Made by a program: the position numbers and the translations under genes
In this document: one piece after another, positions 56,922 to 64,000 of the stretch
Position numbering within the stretch: the first letter of the stretch is position 1
Layout: each line of letters starts with the position of its first letter
The notes under the pieces: generated by a model
What the model was told of the DNA's origin: nothing
The model's input: only the letters and a program-made list of their open reading frames with translations
Database searches by the model: none
From: Vibrio atlanticus
GTDB lineage: Bacteria > Pseudomonadota > Gammaproteobacteria > Enterobacterales > Vibrionaceae
Assembly (NCBI RefSeq): GCF_024347315.1
Contig: NZ_AP025460.1
Coordinates: 1,798,001-1,862,000, forward strand
Direction: 5' to 3'
Length of the DNA stretch: 64,000 bases

Positions 56922-57929
56922 CTAAGCAGCTTCTCTTTCTGGATTTAGGTGAATGTCACCAACAGGTTCACAGTTTCTGATATCACCTGGCCAGCGTTCA
57001 GGGTTTAGCTCTTTTGCTGCGAGTAATACCTTTGCTCGGCGCTTCAAGATCTCTTTATCTTTTCCATTGTGACGCTCTGAAGGCGTGACGTAATTTAGCT
57101 TACTGTGCTTATGCTCGGTGTTGTACCAGCGTACGAAGGCTTCAACCCAACTTCGACTACTGTTGATACTTTCAAAGCCCTTTGTTGGCCAGCTTGGCAT
57201 GTACTTTACCGTGCGGAACAATGATTCGACATACGGGTTATCATCGCTGACTCTTGGGCGGCTATACGATGAGGTAATACCTAACTCTTCCATTTTTGCT
57301 TTAAACGTCAGCGACTTCATCGGTGCACCATTATCTGAGTGAAGAACCAGCGCTTGATTGAAGCATTGCTCTCGCATCAACGTTCGTTGCAGAAGTTGTG
57401 ACGCCAGCTCACCGCATTCACGCTCATACACTTCATAACCAACGATTTTTCGACTGTAGATGTCCTCGATGACATACAGGTAATAGTGTTGGCCTCGAAC
57501 TTTTGAAGGTAAGTAAGTGATATCCCATGTATAGACTTGGTTCGAATCTGTCGCTGTGTAACTTGATGGCTTCGCTTGCTTCTGCCTACTTCTTTGACGA
57601 CCTCGTCTGTGGAGTTGTCCCTGTGCACTCAGCACCCGATAGTAACTCGATTCAGAGGCGATATACTCACCTCGGTCAAGCAGTGTCGGGACGATTTGAG
57701 TCGGAGGTAAGCTTGCGAACTCAGAGCGGTTACACACCTCGATAATCGCATCACGCTCTTGCTGAGAGAGCTTGTTAGCAGGCTCTGGCCTGATGCATAT
57801 CGGCCTTTTGTCAGCTTGAACTTCACCTTGCTGATACCAGCGACGATACGTTCTCAAGTCGATTTGAACTTCATGGCAAGCTGGCTCTAAACGGCATCCG
57901 CATTGCTTCGCTTCAAGGATAAGAGTCAC
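56922..57929 (-). CDS. IS3-family transposase OrfB (DDE)
   Basis: OrfB carries the catalytic domain of the transposase. The product of 335 residues (GTG start) has an HTH_21-like start and an rve/DDE domain. The Asp motif is VYTWDITYLP, the second is LVLHSDNGAPM and the Glu is in SDDNPYVESLFRTVKY. It is normally made as an OrfAB fusion by -1 frameshifting, and its frame continues upstream into orfA without a stop. No missing catalytic residue is evident, so the element could be active. Confidence 0.92.
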   Translation of the reverse strand: MTLILEAKQCGCRLEPACHEVQIDLRTYRRWYQQGEVQADKRPICIRPEPANKLSQQERDAIIEVCNRSEFASLPPTQIVPTLLDRGEYIASESSYYRVLSAQGQLHRRGRQRSRQKQAKPSSYTATDSNQVYTWDITYLPSKVRGQHYYLYVIEDIYSRKIVGYEVYERECGELASQLLQRTLMREQCFNQALVLHSDNGAPMKSLTFKAKMEELGITSSYSRPRVSDDNPYVESLFRTVKYMPSWPTKGFESINSSRSWVEAFVRWYNTEHKHSKLNYVTPSERHNGKDKEILKRRAKVLLAAKELNPERWPGDIRNCEPVGDIHLNPEREAA

Positions 57930-57955
57930 TATGGTCTGCCTTTCATCGGTTGAGG

Positions 57956-58456
57956 TTAATCGTCCTCTGGCTCTTCCCCGTAAAAGGCTCTCAGCTTTTT
58001 TCTTAGTACCAAGAGGGCGGCCGTTTCAGCGAGTGCTTTTTCTTTGAGTCGTAAATCTTTCTTCAACTCTTTGATTTCAAGTTTGTCAGCTTTAGCCTGC
58101 TTCTTTGCTTCAGCTTCCTGCTCTTTACTCGACTTAAACCCTTGCATACATTCGCTGCGCCAACTTTGGATTTGTTCAGGGAAAAGACCTTTTTCACGAC
58201 AATATTGGCTGAGTTCACTTTCGGTCATCGAGTAAGACTCGGCAACAATGGCGAGTTTAGTTTGAGCAGACCACTGCTCTGATGAAGTGTTGCTATTTGG
58301 CACGGCGGCTCCTGAACGTCTGAGTTGCTGGCGCCAATGATACAGGGTCGCAGTGCTAATTCCTTCCTCTTCCGACACTTCTTTAACTGACATCGAATAG
58401 GGAGGCAACAGCTTCTTCAATATAGCTTCTTTTCTTTCTACTGAGATACGAGACAC
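57956..58456 (-). CDS. IS3-family transposase OrfA with slippery site
   Basis: OrfA is the DNA-binding part of the IS3 transposase. The 166-residue protein has an HTH (VKEVSEEEGISTATLYHWRQ), a second HTH-like segment (AQTKLAIVAESYSMTESELS) and a coiled coil (KEQEAEAKKQAKADKLEIKE). Near its end the slippery heptamer A AAA AAG lies at 57995-58001 (minus strand). After a -1 shift there is no stop before the OrfB frame. OrfAB would thus be the complete transposase. OrfA alone usually regulates transposition. Confidence 0.9.
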   Translation of the reverse strand: MSRISVERKEAILKKLLPPYSMSVKEVSEEEGISTATLYHWRQQLRRSGAAVPNSNTSSEQWSAQTKLAIVAESYSMTESELSQYCREKGLFPEQIQSWRSECMQGFKSSKEQEAEAKKQAKADKLEIKELKKDLRLKEKALAETAALLVLRKKLRAFYGEEPEDD

Positions 58457-58665
58457 AATTACTCTTTATCGCCCAAACTGGTTAAATTTTAACAGTGACA
58501 ACTATCCTGCCAGAGGGGGTATCCGTCGCGTTACAACTAATGTTTCAATGACAACATCTCATTTTGTAACCCTTATATGCGACTAAGCATTAATAACATT
58601 GTCGCTAATAGGGTATTAAGGTAATCTATTGAATGCACATCAAATGATTGAGCAATATTAAAAGA

Positions 58666-58690
58666 AAACACTCGCTTTTTCTGAGTGTTT
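58666..58690. terminator. Hairpin in the leader of the SF2/GHKL/PLD operon
   Basis: AAACACTC (58666-58673) pairs perfectly with GAGTGTTT (58683-58690). It lies 38 bases before the helicase ATG. The T-run orientation fits the minus strand better, so it may be an old terminator, or it may control the operon. Confidence 0.45.
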
Positions 58691-58728
58691 AACTACGAAT
58701 TACTGAGTTCAACTTTTAAAGGCTAAAA

Positions 58729-60381
58729 ATGCTTGTAGAAATTCTTTCAAACTTTTCTGAAGATGAATTATTGGATTTTTTACCCAAAAGCTCCATCAAC
58801 TTTGCACTAGATCTTGAGACTGATAACGATCAGGCAAAAGAAGACACTTCTTTCAATAAAGCCAAACTGGCAGGGATTGTTGCTAGTGTAAAACGAGTTG
58901 AGTTTTTATTTGAAAAACCATTACGTGACAAGCTCATTGAGCGACTAAGTCCACAGCAATTAGCCGAGCTATTCCCAAGCTTTAAACTTCAACCAAACCA
59001 AGTAACACCACAACATTATGATGCTGTTATCAGCTGGTCAGAAGAGAATCCCAACCTGTTTGCGTCAACGTTAGGTCTTTCAACACTTTATAACAACCAA
59101 CTAGGTCAAGACACGAAGCTTGAAAGTATTGCTCGTATCGAACCTGCCTATGGCCTTTATCCTTACCAGCAAGATATCAGTCAGCAAGTGTTTAGCAATC
59201 TTCGTACCAATAAAAAGAGAGTTTTGATTCATTTACCAACTGGCTCGGGCAAAACACGCACTGCGATGAATATTGCCTCAGAACATTTAAGAGAATCGGA
59301 CAATAATCTTGTGCTTTGGTTAGCAGACCGAGAGGAGCTGTGTTCACAAGCTTATGAAGAGTTCTCTAAAGCATGGCACTCTCTTGGGAACCGCCCTACC
59401 TCTTTATATGGTTTCTACTCAAGTTCTACAGAAAGTCTAAGTGGTATTGATTCTGGTTTTGTTGTTGCAGGCCTTCATAAGTTTTTAAGCTTAAGAAAAA
59501 CCAACTCAAAACAGCTACAGCTTCTATATAAAGAGCTCGCTGAAAAAGTTACCTTAGTCATTTTTGATGAAGCACACAAAGCTATTGCTCCAAAATTCCA
59601 AGAAGTAGTGCAAGATTTCATTAGTGATAAAGCCTTTCACGCTGACCTAATCGGTTTAACGGCTACACCAGGCCGAAGCTACTCTGAAGACGGTCTGTCT
59701 GAAGAAGATAAACGCTTAGCTATTTTTTTCAATAACAATAAAGTATCTATGCAAATATCGGGATATCTATCTCCGATAGATTACCTTGTTGAAAAAGGTT
59801 ACTTAGCAAAAGCTAACTTTAAGTCCCTTAACTACGATCACTCAAACATTGCGGCTTATGAACTTCGAGATGCTGGCGGTGTGGAAACAATGACAACATT
59901 AGCGAACAACTTAGAACGCAATAAAAATATAATCAAAACTATAATTAGTGAATGTAACCTAAATTCTCAAATCATCGTATTTGCCTGTACCGTTGAGCAC
60001 AGTATTAACTTAGCAACAGCTCTTGCATACCAAGGTATTAATGCAGCCTCTATTGATAGTAAAAACGACTCTCCTGAAAGCAGGCGAGCTAAGATTGCTC
60101 AATATAAAAATGGGGAACTACAAGTCCTCGTGAACTTTAATGTTTTGACTGCTGGATTTGATGCACCAAAGACAAATGTCACAGTTATTGCTAAACCAAT
60201 GAACTCGTTAGTGCAATATTTGCAAATGGCAGGTCGCGCTATGCGCGGTCATAAAAGTGGTGGCAACCGAGAATGCAGCATTTATACAGTTATGGACAAC
60301 ATACCCGAATTTCAAAGTATCAGCCTAGCATTTAGTCATTGGAATGACATGTGGGTGGAAAAGGAAAAAATTAATGAGTAA
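58729..60381 (+). CDS. SF2 DEAH-box helicase of the GHKL/PLD operon
   Basis: The 550-residue protein is an SF2 helicase of the type found in restriction and defence systems. It has a Q-like LYPYQQDISQQV, Walker A LPTGSGKTRTA (about residues 169-179), motif II VIFDEAHKA (280-283 is DEAH), motif III LTATPGRSY and motif VI QYLQMAGRAMRG. The first 140 residues are a non-motor N-terminal domain I do not recognise. Its stop overlaps the start of the GHKL gene by 8 bases. It is the first gene of an operon with a GHKL ATPase and PLD proteins. The coding DNA is visibly A+T-richer than the restriction genes. Confidence 0.88.
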   Translation: MLVEILSNFSEDELLDFLPKSSINFALDLETDNDQAKEDTSFNKAKLAGIVASVKRVEFLFEKPLRDKLIERLSPQQLAELFPSFKLQPNQVTPQHYDAVISWSEENPNLFASTLGLSTLYNNQLGQDTKLESIARIEPAYGLYPYQQDISQQVFSNLRTNKKRVLIHLPTGSGKTRTAMNIASEHLRESDNNLVLWLADREELCSQAYEEFSKAWHSLGNRPTSLYGFYSSSTESLSGIDSGFVVAGLHKFLSLRKTNSKQLQLLYKELAEKVTLVIFDEAHKAIAPKFQEVVQDFISDKAFHADLIGLTATPGRSYSEDGLSEEDKRLAIFFNNNKVSMQISGYLSPIDYLVEKGYLAKANFKSLNYDHSNIAAYELRDAGGVETMTTLANNLERNKNIIKTIISECNLNSQIIVFACTVEHSINLATALAYQGINAASIDSKNDSPESRRAKIAQYKNGELQVLVNFNVLTAGFDAPKTNVTVIAKPMNSLVQYLQMAGRAMRGHKSGGNRECSIYTVMDNIPEFQSISLAFSHWNDMWVEKEKINE

Positions 60382-62182
60382 TAGATTTTTAAGCGCAGAA
60401 ACTGTCATTGAGTCATTAAGAGATAACGGTTACAACAATACTGCTTATGCGCTCGCTGAGCTAATTGATAATAGTTTACAAGCTACTGCAACTCGCGTCG
60501 AAGTTGGCTTCATTGAAGAGCAGCTTGCTGCTAGGAAAAATTATACTGTCTCGGAGATTTCACTTTGGGATAACGGTATTGGTATGGATATCGATACTCT
60601 TCGTGTAGCTATGCAATTCGGTGGTGGTACTCATAAAAAAGATACTGGAGGTATGGGTAAATTCGGTATGGGGCTACCTAATTCATCTATCTCACAATGT
60701 AAGCGTGTTGAAGTATGGAGTTGGAAAAATGGTAGCGAGCCTCACTTCACTTATTTAGACGTCGATGAGATGAAAACTGGTCAGCTTGAAGATGTCCCAG
60801 TGCCACAGGCTAAGCCTATCCCAGCGAAATATGAAAAAGCCTTTTTCACCAAAAGGCCGGAATCTGGCACATTAATTATTTGGTCTAAACTTGACCGCCT
60901 TAGCTGGAAAACTGGCAAATCGATATATCGCCATTGTGAACATTTGGTAGGCCGAATGTATCGCAACTTCATCAGTGATGACAATATTAAAATTGAAAGC
61001 ATCACCTACCGTAAATCAGGTGACGATAGACTTGATGTCTACGACAAAGAGACATTCAAAGCAAACGATCCGATGTACCTTAAAAAGCAAACATCTTTAC
61101 CTGAACTACCTGGCAATTACAAGGGTGAAGCGTTCTTTGAAAAAATGGATGAAGAGGTTATCTCGGTAGAATATATCGACGAAAAAGGTGAACCAAAACG
61201 AGATGATGTAACAGTCACGACATCCATGGTTAAGAAAAATATATCCAATCGAATTCTAAAAGAAACCACAGGGAAATTAGGTGGTACTTCTTGGGGGAAG
61301 CACTGCAGCAAAAACGTGGGCGTATCGATAGTTCGAGCTAATAGAGAGCTAGTCTTGAGAGATTCATTCTTAACATCAGCGTTAAGAGAGAGTAAAGGCC
61401 GATTTGTAGGTATTGAAGTTTCTTTCCCTCCCACTCTTGATGCAGTGTTTGGCGTCACAAACAATAAACAAGATGCAATAAGGTTAATACCTTATGAGAT
61501 GAAAAGCATTTTTACACAGGCTGGTTTTGATTCTGAGCAAGAATATTTACGAGACCTAGAAGAAAACTCAGATTCATTACTACAAGTATTAAAAGTCGTT
61601 GCTGTGATTAAGAAACAAGTTACTGCATTAACTAAAAGCCTAGAGACTATAAATGTTGAAGGCAAGGCTGTTAAAGGTGACGAACCGAAGACTACTTCTG
61701 AAGGTGCCGCTTCTAAAGCAACCCAAGGCTCTGCACATAGAGAAACACATGGTCATAAAACAAAAGATGCTCCACCTAAAGAATTAAAAAAGAAAGACGT
61801 TATAGACCACCTCAAAACAGTGGGTGGTATGAGTGAGCAAGAAGCTGAAGAAAAAGCTGAACGCTTAATTCTTACCGGTAATCGATTTCTAATTGAAGAT
61901 GTGGCGAGAGATTCAGAAGCATTTTTTGACGTGTCTACTAGCAAAGGTTTAACACTTGTTTTATTCAATACTAACCACGTCTTCTATCAAAAACTCATCA
62001 GCAAACTTGGTCCTGATGAACTTGAAATAATGCAAACCACAATTGCAGGCTTCGCTCGAGTAATGAACGAAACTACTGATGAAAGACGCTTGGCATATTT
62101 AAACACGATTCGTCGCGAGTGGGGACTGGTCATCAGCGAGTTTTTAGAAGAACCATCAGTCGATGACTTGGATGAGTTTTAA
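60374..62182 (+). CDS. GHKL (MORC/Hsp90-like) ATPase
   Basis: The 602-residue protein starting MSNRFLSAETVIESLRDNGY has the GHKL ATP-binding site. The N-box is LAELIDNSLQAT (Glu29, Asn33), the G1 box is LWDNGIGM (Asp66) and the G2 loop is GGMGKFGMGLPN (about residues 92-103). This is the MORC-type or Hsp90-like arrangement. A transducer-like part runs to residue about 400, then comes a Lys/Thr/Ala-rich linker (EPKTTSEGAASKATQGS), then a C-terminal domain. I chose ATG 60374, because AAGGA lies just upstream. It is coupled to both flanking genes. The biochemical role is likely ATP-driven clamping. Confidence 0.85.
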   Translation: MSNRFLSAETVIESLRDNGYNNTAYALAELIDNSLQATATRVEVGFIEEQLAARKNYTVSEISLWDNGIGMDIDTLRVAMQFGGGTHKKDTGGMGKFGMGLPNSSISQCKRVEVWSWKNGSEPHFTYLDVDEMKTGQLEDVPVPQAKPIPAKYEKAFFTKRPESGTLIIWSKLDRLSWKTGKSIYRHCEHLVGRMYRNFISDDNIKIESITYRKSGDDRLDVYDKETFKANDPMYLKKQTSLPELPGNYKGEAFFEKMDEEVISVEYIDEKGEPKRDDVTVTTSMVKKNISNRILKETTGKLGGTSWGKHCSKNVGVSIVRANRELVLRDSFLTSALRESKGRFVGIEVSFPPTLDAVFGVTNNKQDAIRLIPYEMKSIFTQAGFDSEQEYLRDLEENSDSLLQVLKVVAVIKKQVTALTKSLETINVEGKAVKGDEPKTTSEGAASKATQGSAHRETHGHKTKDAPPKELKKKDVIDHLKTVGGMSEQEAEEKAERLILTGNRFLIEDVARDSEAFFDVSTSKGLTLVLFNTNHVFYQKLISKLGPDELEIMQTTIAGFARVMNETTDERRLAYLNTIRREWGLVISEFLEEPSVDDLDEF

Positions 62183-63108
62183 TGTCGGGTTTAATTTCAA
62201 ACACAGAACTAACTAAACAATTAGAAGTAATACTTCCAAGTTGTAAAAAATTAACTATCATTTCTGCATTCATGACTCAGCCAGCTACCCGCTGGCTGAG
62301 TCTTTTAATCGCAGAAAATAAACCTATTGTTCAGCTAGTCGGTCGTTTCACACCTAATGACTTCGTTAAGGGCTCAAGCGATTTAAACGCGCTACGTGAT
62401 TGTATCAAAAATGGTTACCAGGTTAAGGCTCTAGTAAACCTACATGCTAAAATTTATCAAATTGACGAAGACACCATTTTTAATGGGAGTGCAAACTTAA
62501 CTGGCAAAGGTTTAGCACTAGTCAATGATAGTAATCTAGAATCATGTAGCCAAGTCACGCCTAGTCCTGAGTCCAGGACTTTTATAAATAAGATTGCTAC
62601 ATCCGCAATAGAGATAACTCTTCCTACGCTTGATAAAATGGAAGAATACCTTAAACAATTCCGGGATGAAGATACCGGTGACTCACCCGCTATTTGGCCA
62701 GAAGAGATACTTTCTCTCGCGACAGAGTTATTCGTCTCCGATTTCCCATTAGGAAAGCCTGGGGCAAGTGTAAATGAATACACTCTAAACCCATCTCTTC
62801 CATTTGCTCAAATTGAACATTCTAAGGATAACGTTGAGATAGCATCTATTATTTTCAAGCAAAGTAAAGCCTATCGATGGTTAAAAGCTCAAGTTAAAGA
62901 AAATAAAAGTGGGCGTGACTTGGGCTTTGGTCAAGTATCACGTTTGCTCCACGACGCGCTTTCCGATGATCCTGCACCATATCGTCAAGATGTAAAAAAC
63001 TTGCAAAGTAACTTGTACAGATACGTTGAAATATATTCATTTGATGAAATGGCAATAAAAACCCCAGGAAGAAGGAGTGAAGTTTTAATTTTAAAAGATT
63101 ATAATTAG
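62182..63108 (+). CDS. Single-HKD phospholipase D-like protein
   Basis: The 308-residue protein has one PLD catalytic motif, LHAKIYQIDED (His88, Lys90, Asp95), followed by FNGSANLTGKG. Such proteins act as dimers and are often nucleases, as in BfiI and Nuc. The second half has no HKD motif. There are no TM segments or signal peptide, so it is cytoplasmic. ATG 62182 shares a base with the stop of the GHKL gene (TAATG). It is probably the nuclease or a sensor of a four-gene operon. The target is not known. Confidence 0.85.
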   Translation: MSGLISNTELTKQLEVILPSCKKLTIISAFMTQPATRWLSLLIAENKPIVQLVGRFTPNDFVKGSSDLNALRDCIKNGYQVKALVNLHAKIYQIDEDTIFNGSANLTGKGLALVNDSNLESCSQVTPSPESRTFINKIATSAIEITLPTLDKMEEYLKQFRDEDTGDSPAIWPEEILSLATELFVSDFPLGKPGASVNEYTLNPSLPFAQIEHSKDNVEIASIIFKQSKAYRWLKAQVKENKSGRDLGFGQVSRLLHDALSDDPAPYRQDVKNLQSNLYRYVEIYSFDEMAIKTPGRRSEVLILKDYN

Positions 63109-63214
63109 TTGGAAATGTTGAAGCTGTTACTATCTATATTTATTTTTCTAAACTTGGGTAATAAATAATCAGAAAGTGACTATTTAATAATAGAAGAGAA
63201 AATGGAGATAACTA

Positions 63215-64000
63215 GTGACAAAAGTTCCTAAATCTAGTGAGTTATTAGACCACCTACCCCCTGTTTACTTTCCAAATGAAACAAACATTGTAGATGACCT
63301 ATTTCTTCCTGTCGCCAAAACATCTTTTAGCTTTGATTGCCTCTCAGGATACTTCTCATCTAAAGCCTTATCTGAACTAGCGGAGCCACTAGCCTATCTA
63401 TTTGAAAAACCGAGTACTTATGGAAGATTCATTATAAGCCCGAACCTAAGTGAAGAAGATAAAAATGCACTATTGGAAGCTTATTCTTGTGATGAATCAA
63501 TACTTCATTACTTGGTAGATGAAAACAACTTAGATAAAGACGCTATCTCAAAACATACGCTAGAGGTTATGAAGTATTTGATCTCTAAAAAAAGGTTAGA
63601 TATTCGTATTGTACTTATGAAAAAAGGGATGATGCATGCCAAAATCTGGCTTTTTAATACAAGTTGTGGGAAAGTTGCAATTCATGGGTCGGGAAATGCG
63701 ACAAAATCAGGTTTAATGACTAATTTTGAGCAACTTATTTTTAGTAGAGCGTGGGACTCTAATAGTAACAATATAATTATTGACTCCTATCAATTGAGAT
63801 TTTTGGATTTTTGGGATGACAGACGTAACGATTCATACACCTTAAAGTTGAATGACAAAACTGTTTCCAAAATGTTTCATTCAACAAAAATATCTGACAC
63901 GTCAAATGATAATTTCAATAAACTTCTAGATGATCTGAAAGCACATATAGAGGGTGAATATAACATGAAAAAGCTGACAATACCAAAGTGGCTAAACTAC
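63215..64000 (+). CDS. Second PLD-like protein, possibly PLD-helicase fusion, cut by the window end
   Basis: A GTG start at 63215 is preceded by GGAGA (63204-63208). The frame is open for 262 codons to the window end. It has a PLD motif KKGMMHAKIWLFNTS (His141, Lys143, but Asn in the usual Asp position), then IHGSGNATKSGL. The N-terminal strand CLSGYFSSKALSELAEPL is like that of PLD-type nucleases. The last visible residues (KKLTIPKWLNY) resemble the lead-in of an SF2/SNF2 helicase domain, so a PLD-helicase fusion is plausible. That is inference. It follows the first PLD gene by 106 bases. Confidence 0.75.
   Translation, partial: MTKVPKSSELLDHLPPVYFPNETNIVDDLFLPVAKTSFSFDCLSGYFSSKALSELAEPLAYLFEKPSTYGRFIISPNLSEEDKNALLEAYSCDESILHYLVDENNLDKDAISKHTLEVMKYLISKKRLDIRIVLMKKGMMHAKIWLFNTSCGKVAIHGSGNATKSGLMTNFEQLIFSRAWDSNSNNIIIDSYQLRFLDFWDDRRNDSYTLKLNDKTVSKMFHSTKISDTSNDNFNKLLDDLKAHIEGEYNMKKLTIPKWLNY

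Larger units (their letters stand above)
56872..58524 (-). mobile_element. IS3-family insertion sequence
   Basis: The element of about 1.65 kb encodes OrfA and OrfB on the minus strand. Terminal inverted repeats are imperfect: the left end starts TGATACC and contains GGTAGTTGTCA, and the right end (read inward) starts GGATACC and contains GGATAGTTGTCA. No target duplication is evident, and the exact ends are approximate. It separates the restriction locus from the GHKL/PLD operon and shows that the region has been mobile. Confidence 0.85.

Noticed and set aside
56872..58524. Target-site duplication of the IS3 element
   Set aside because: The bases next to the estimated ends do not form a direct repeat, and the right end is not exact.
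58729..64000. Assignment to Mokosh, Dpd, Mza, Hachiman or Druantia
   Set aside because: Each shares only one or two protein types with this operon, as far as I recall. No full gene set matches, although a search could change this.

Overview
The window looks like chromosomal DNA of a Vibrio, most likely of the Splendidus type. Base composition is in the mid-40s % G+C by eye. Supporting content includes an E. coli-like fhuCDB block, a Cry-DASH plus iron-sulfur photolyase operon, several Fur-type boxes, a LysE/ArgO exporter and a DmeF-like cation exporter. Species was not tested by any search.

Layout. 1-7.3 kb holds small metabolic and housekeeping genes: a GFA-family protein, a VOC protein, RsuA, YkgJ, Nudix, a SpoIIAA-like protein, and an operon of dehydrogenase, HAD phosphatase and methyltransferase, then an ASCH protein. 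7.8-9.6 kb holds a lipoprotein, a small beta-barrel and DUF3297. 9.8-16.1 kb is a siderophore locus: a TonB-dependent receptor and fhuCDB, with Fur boxes and a striking terminator-like hairpin in the receptor leader. 16.4-18.2 kb is a three-gene operon (PcfJ-like, zinc-ribbon, GNAT). 18.4-24.1 kb is a light and DNA-repair block: UspA, Cry-DASH, FeS photolyase, SDR, a RIO kinase and DUF2256. 24.1-24.4 kb is an intergenic repeat array, followed by sbcDC, a frameshifted GST, ArgO and GNAT genes, a methyltransferase, a second Fur-boxed TonB receptor, LysR, a DHH phosphoesterase, a chemoreceptor and a MarR/CDF metal-efflux operon (to 41.3 kb).

41.5-64 kb is accessory in character. It holds a LysR gene, a divergent PurA paralogue and a complete type I restriction-modification locus on the minus strand. 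That locus reads, in transcription order, Upf1-like helicase, UvrD-like helicase, hsdM, hsdS (frameshifted in a G5 tract), SWIM zinc-finger protein, hsdR. To its right lie an intrinsic terminator and a 19-bp tRNA 3'-end-like scar ending in CCA, then an IS3-family element. After that comes an A+T-rich plus-strand operon that runs off the window: SF2 helicase, GHKL (MORC/Hsp90-type) ATPase, a single-HKD PLD protein and a second PLD-type protein. The tRNA-like scar suggests that this last operon sits in a separately integrated island.

The strongest candidate for an undescribed system is the SF2 helicase / GHKL ATPase / PLD / PLD operon at 58.7-64 kb. Secondary points of interest are the receptor leader with a hairpin between Fur box and start codon, the hsdS homopolymer frameshift, the SWIM gene embedded between hsdS and hsdR, the divergent PurA, a dispersed palindromic repeat family at three loci, and several conserved small proteins shorter than 60 codons.
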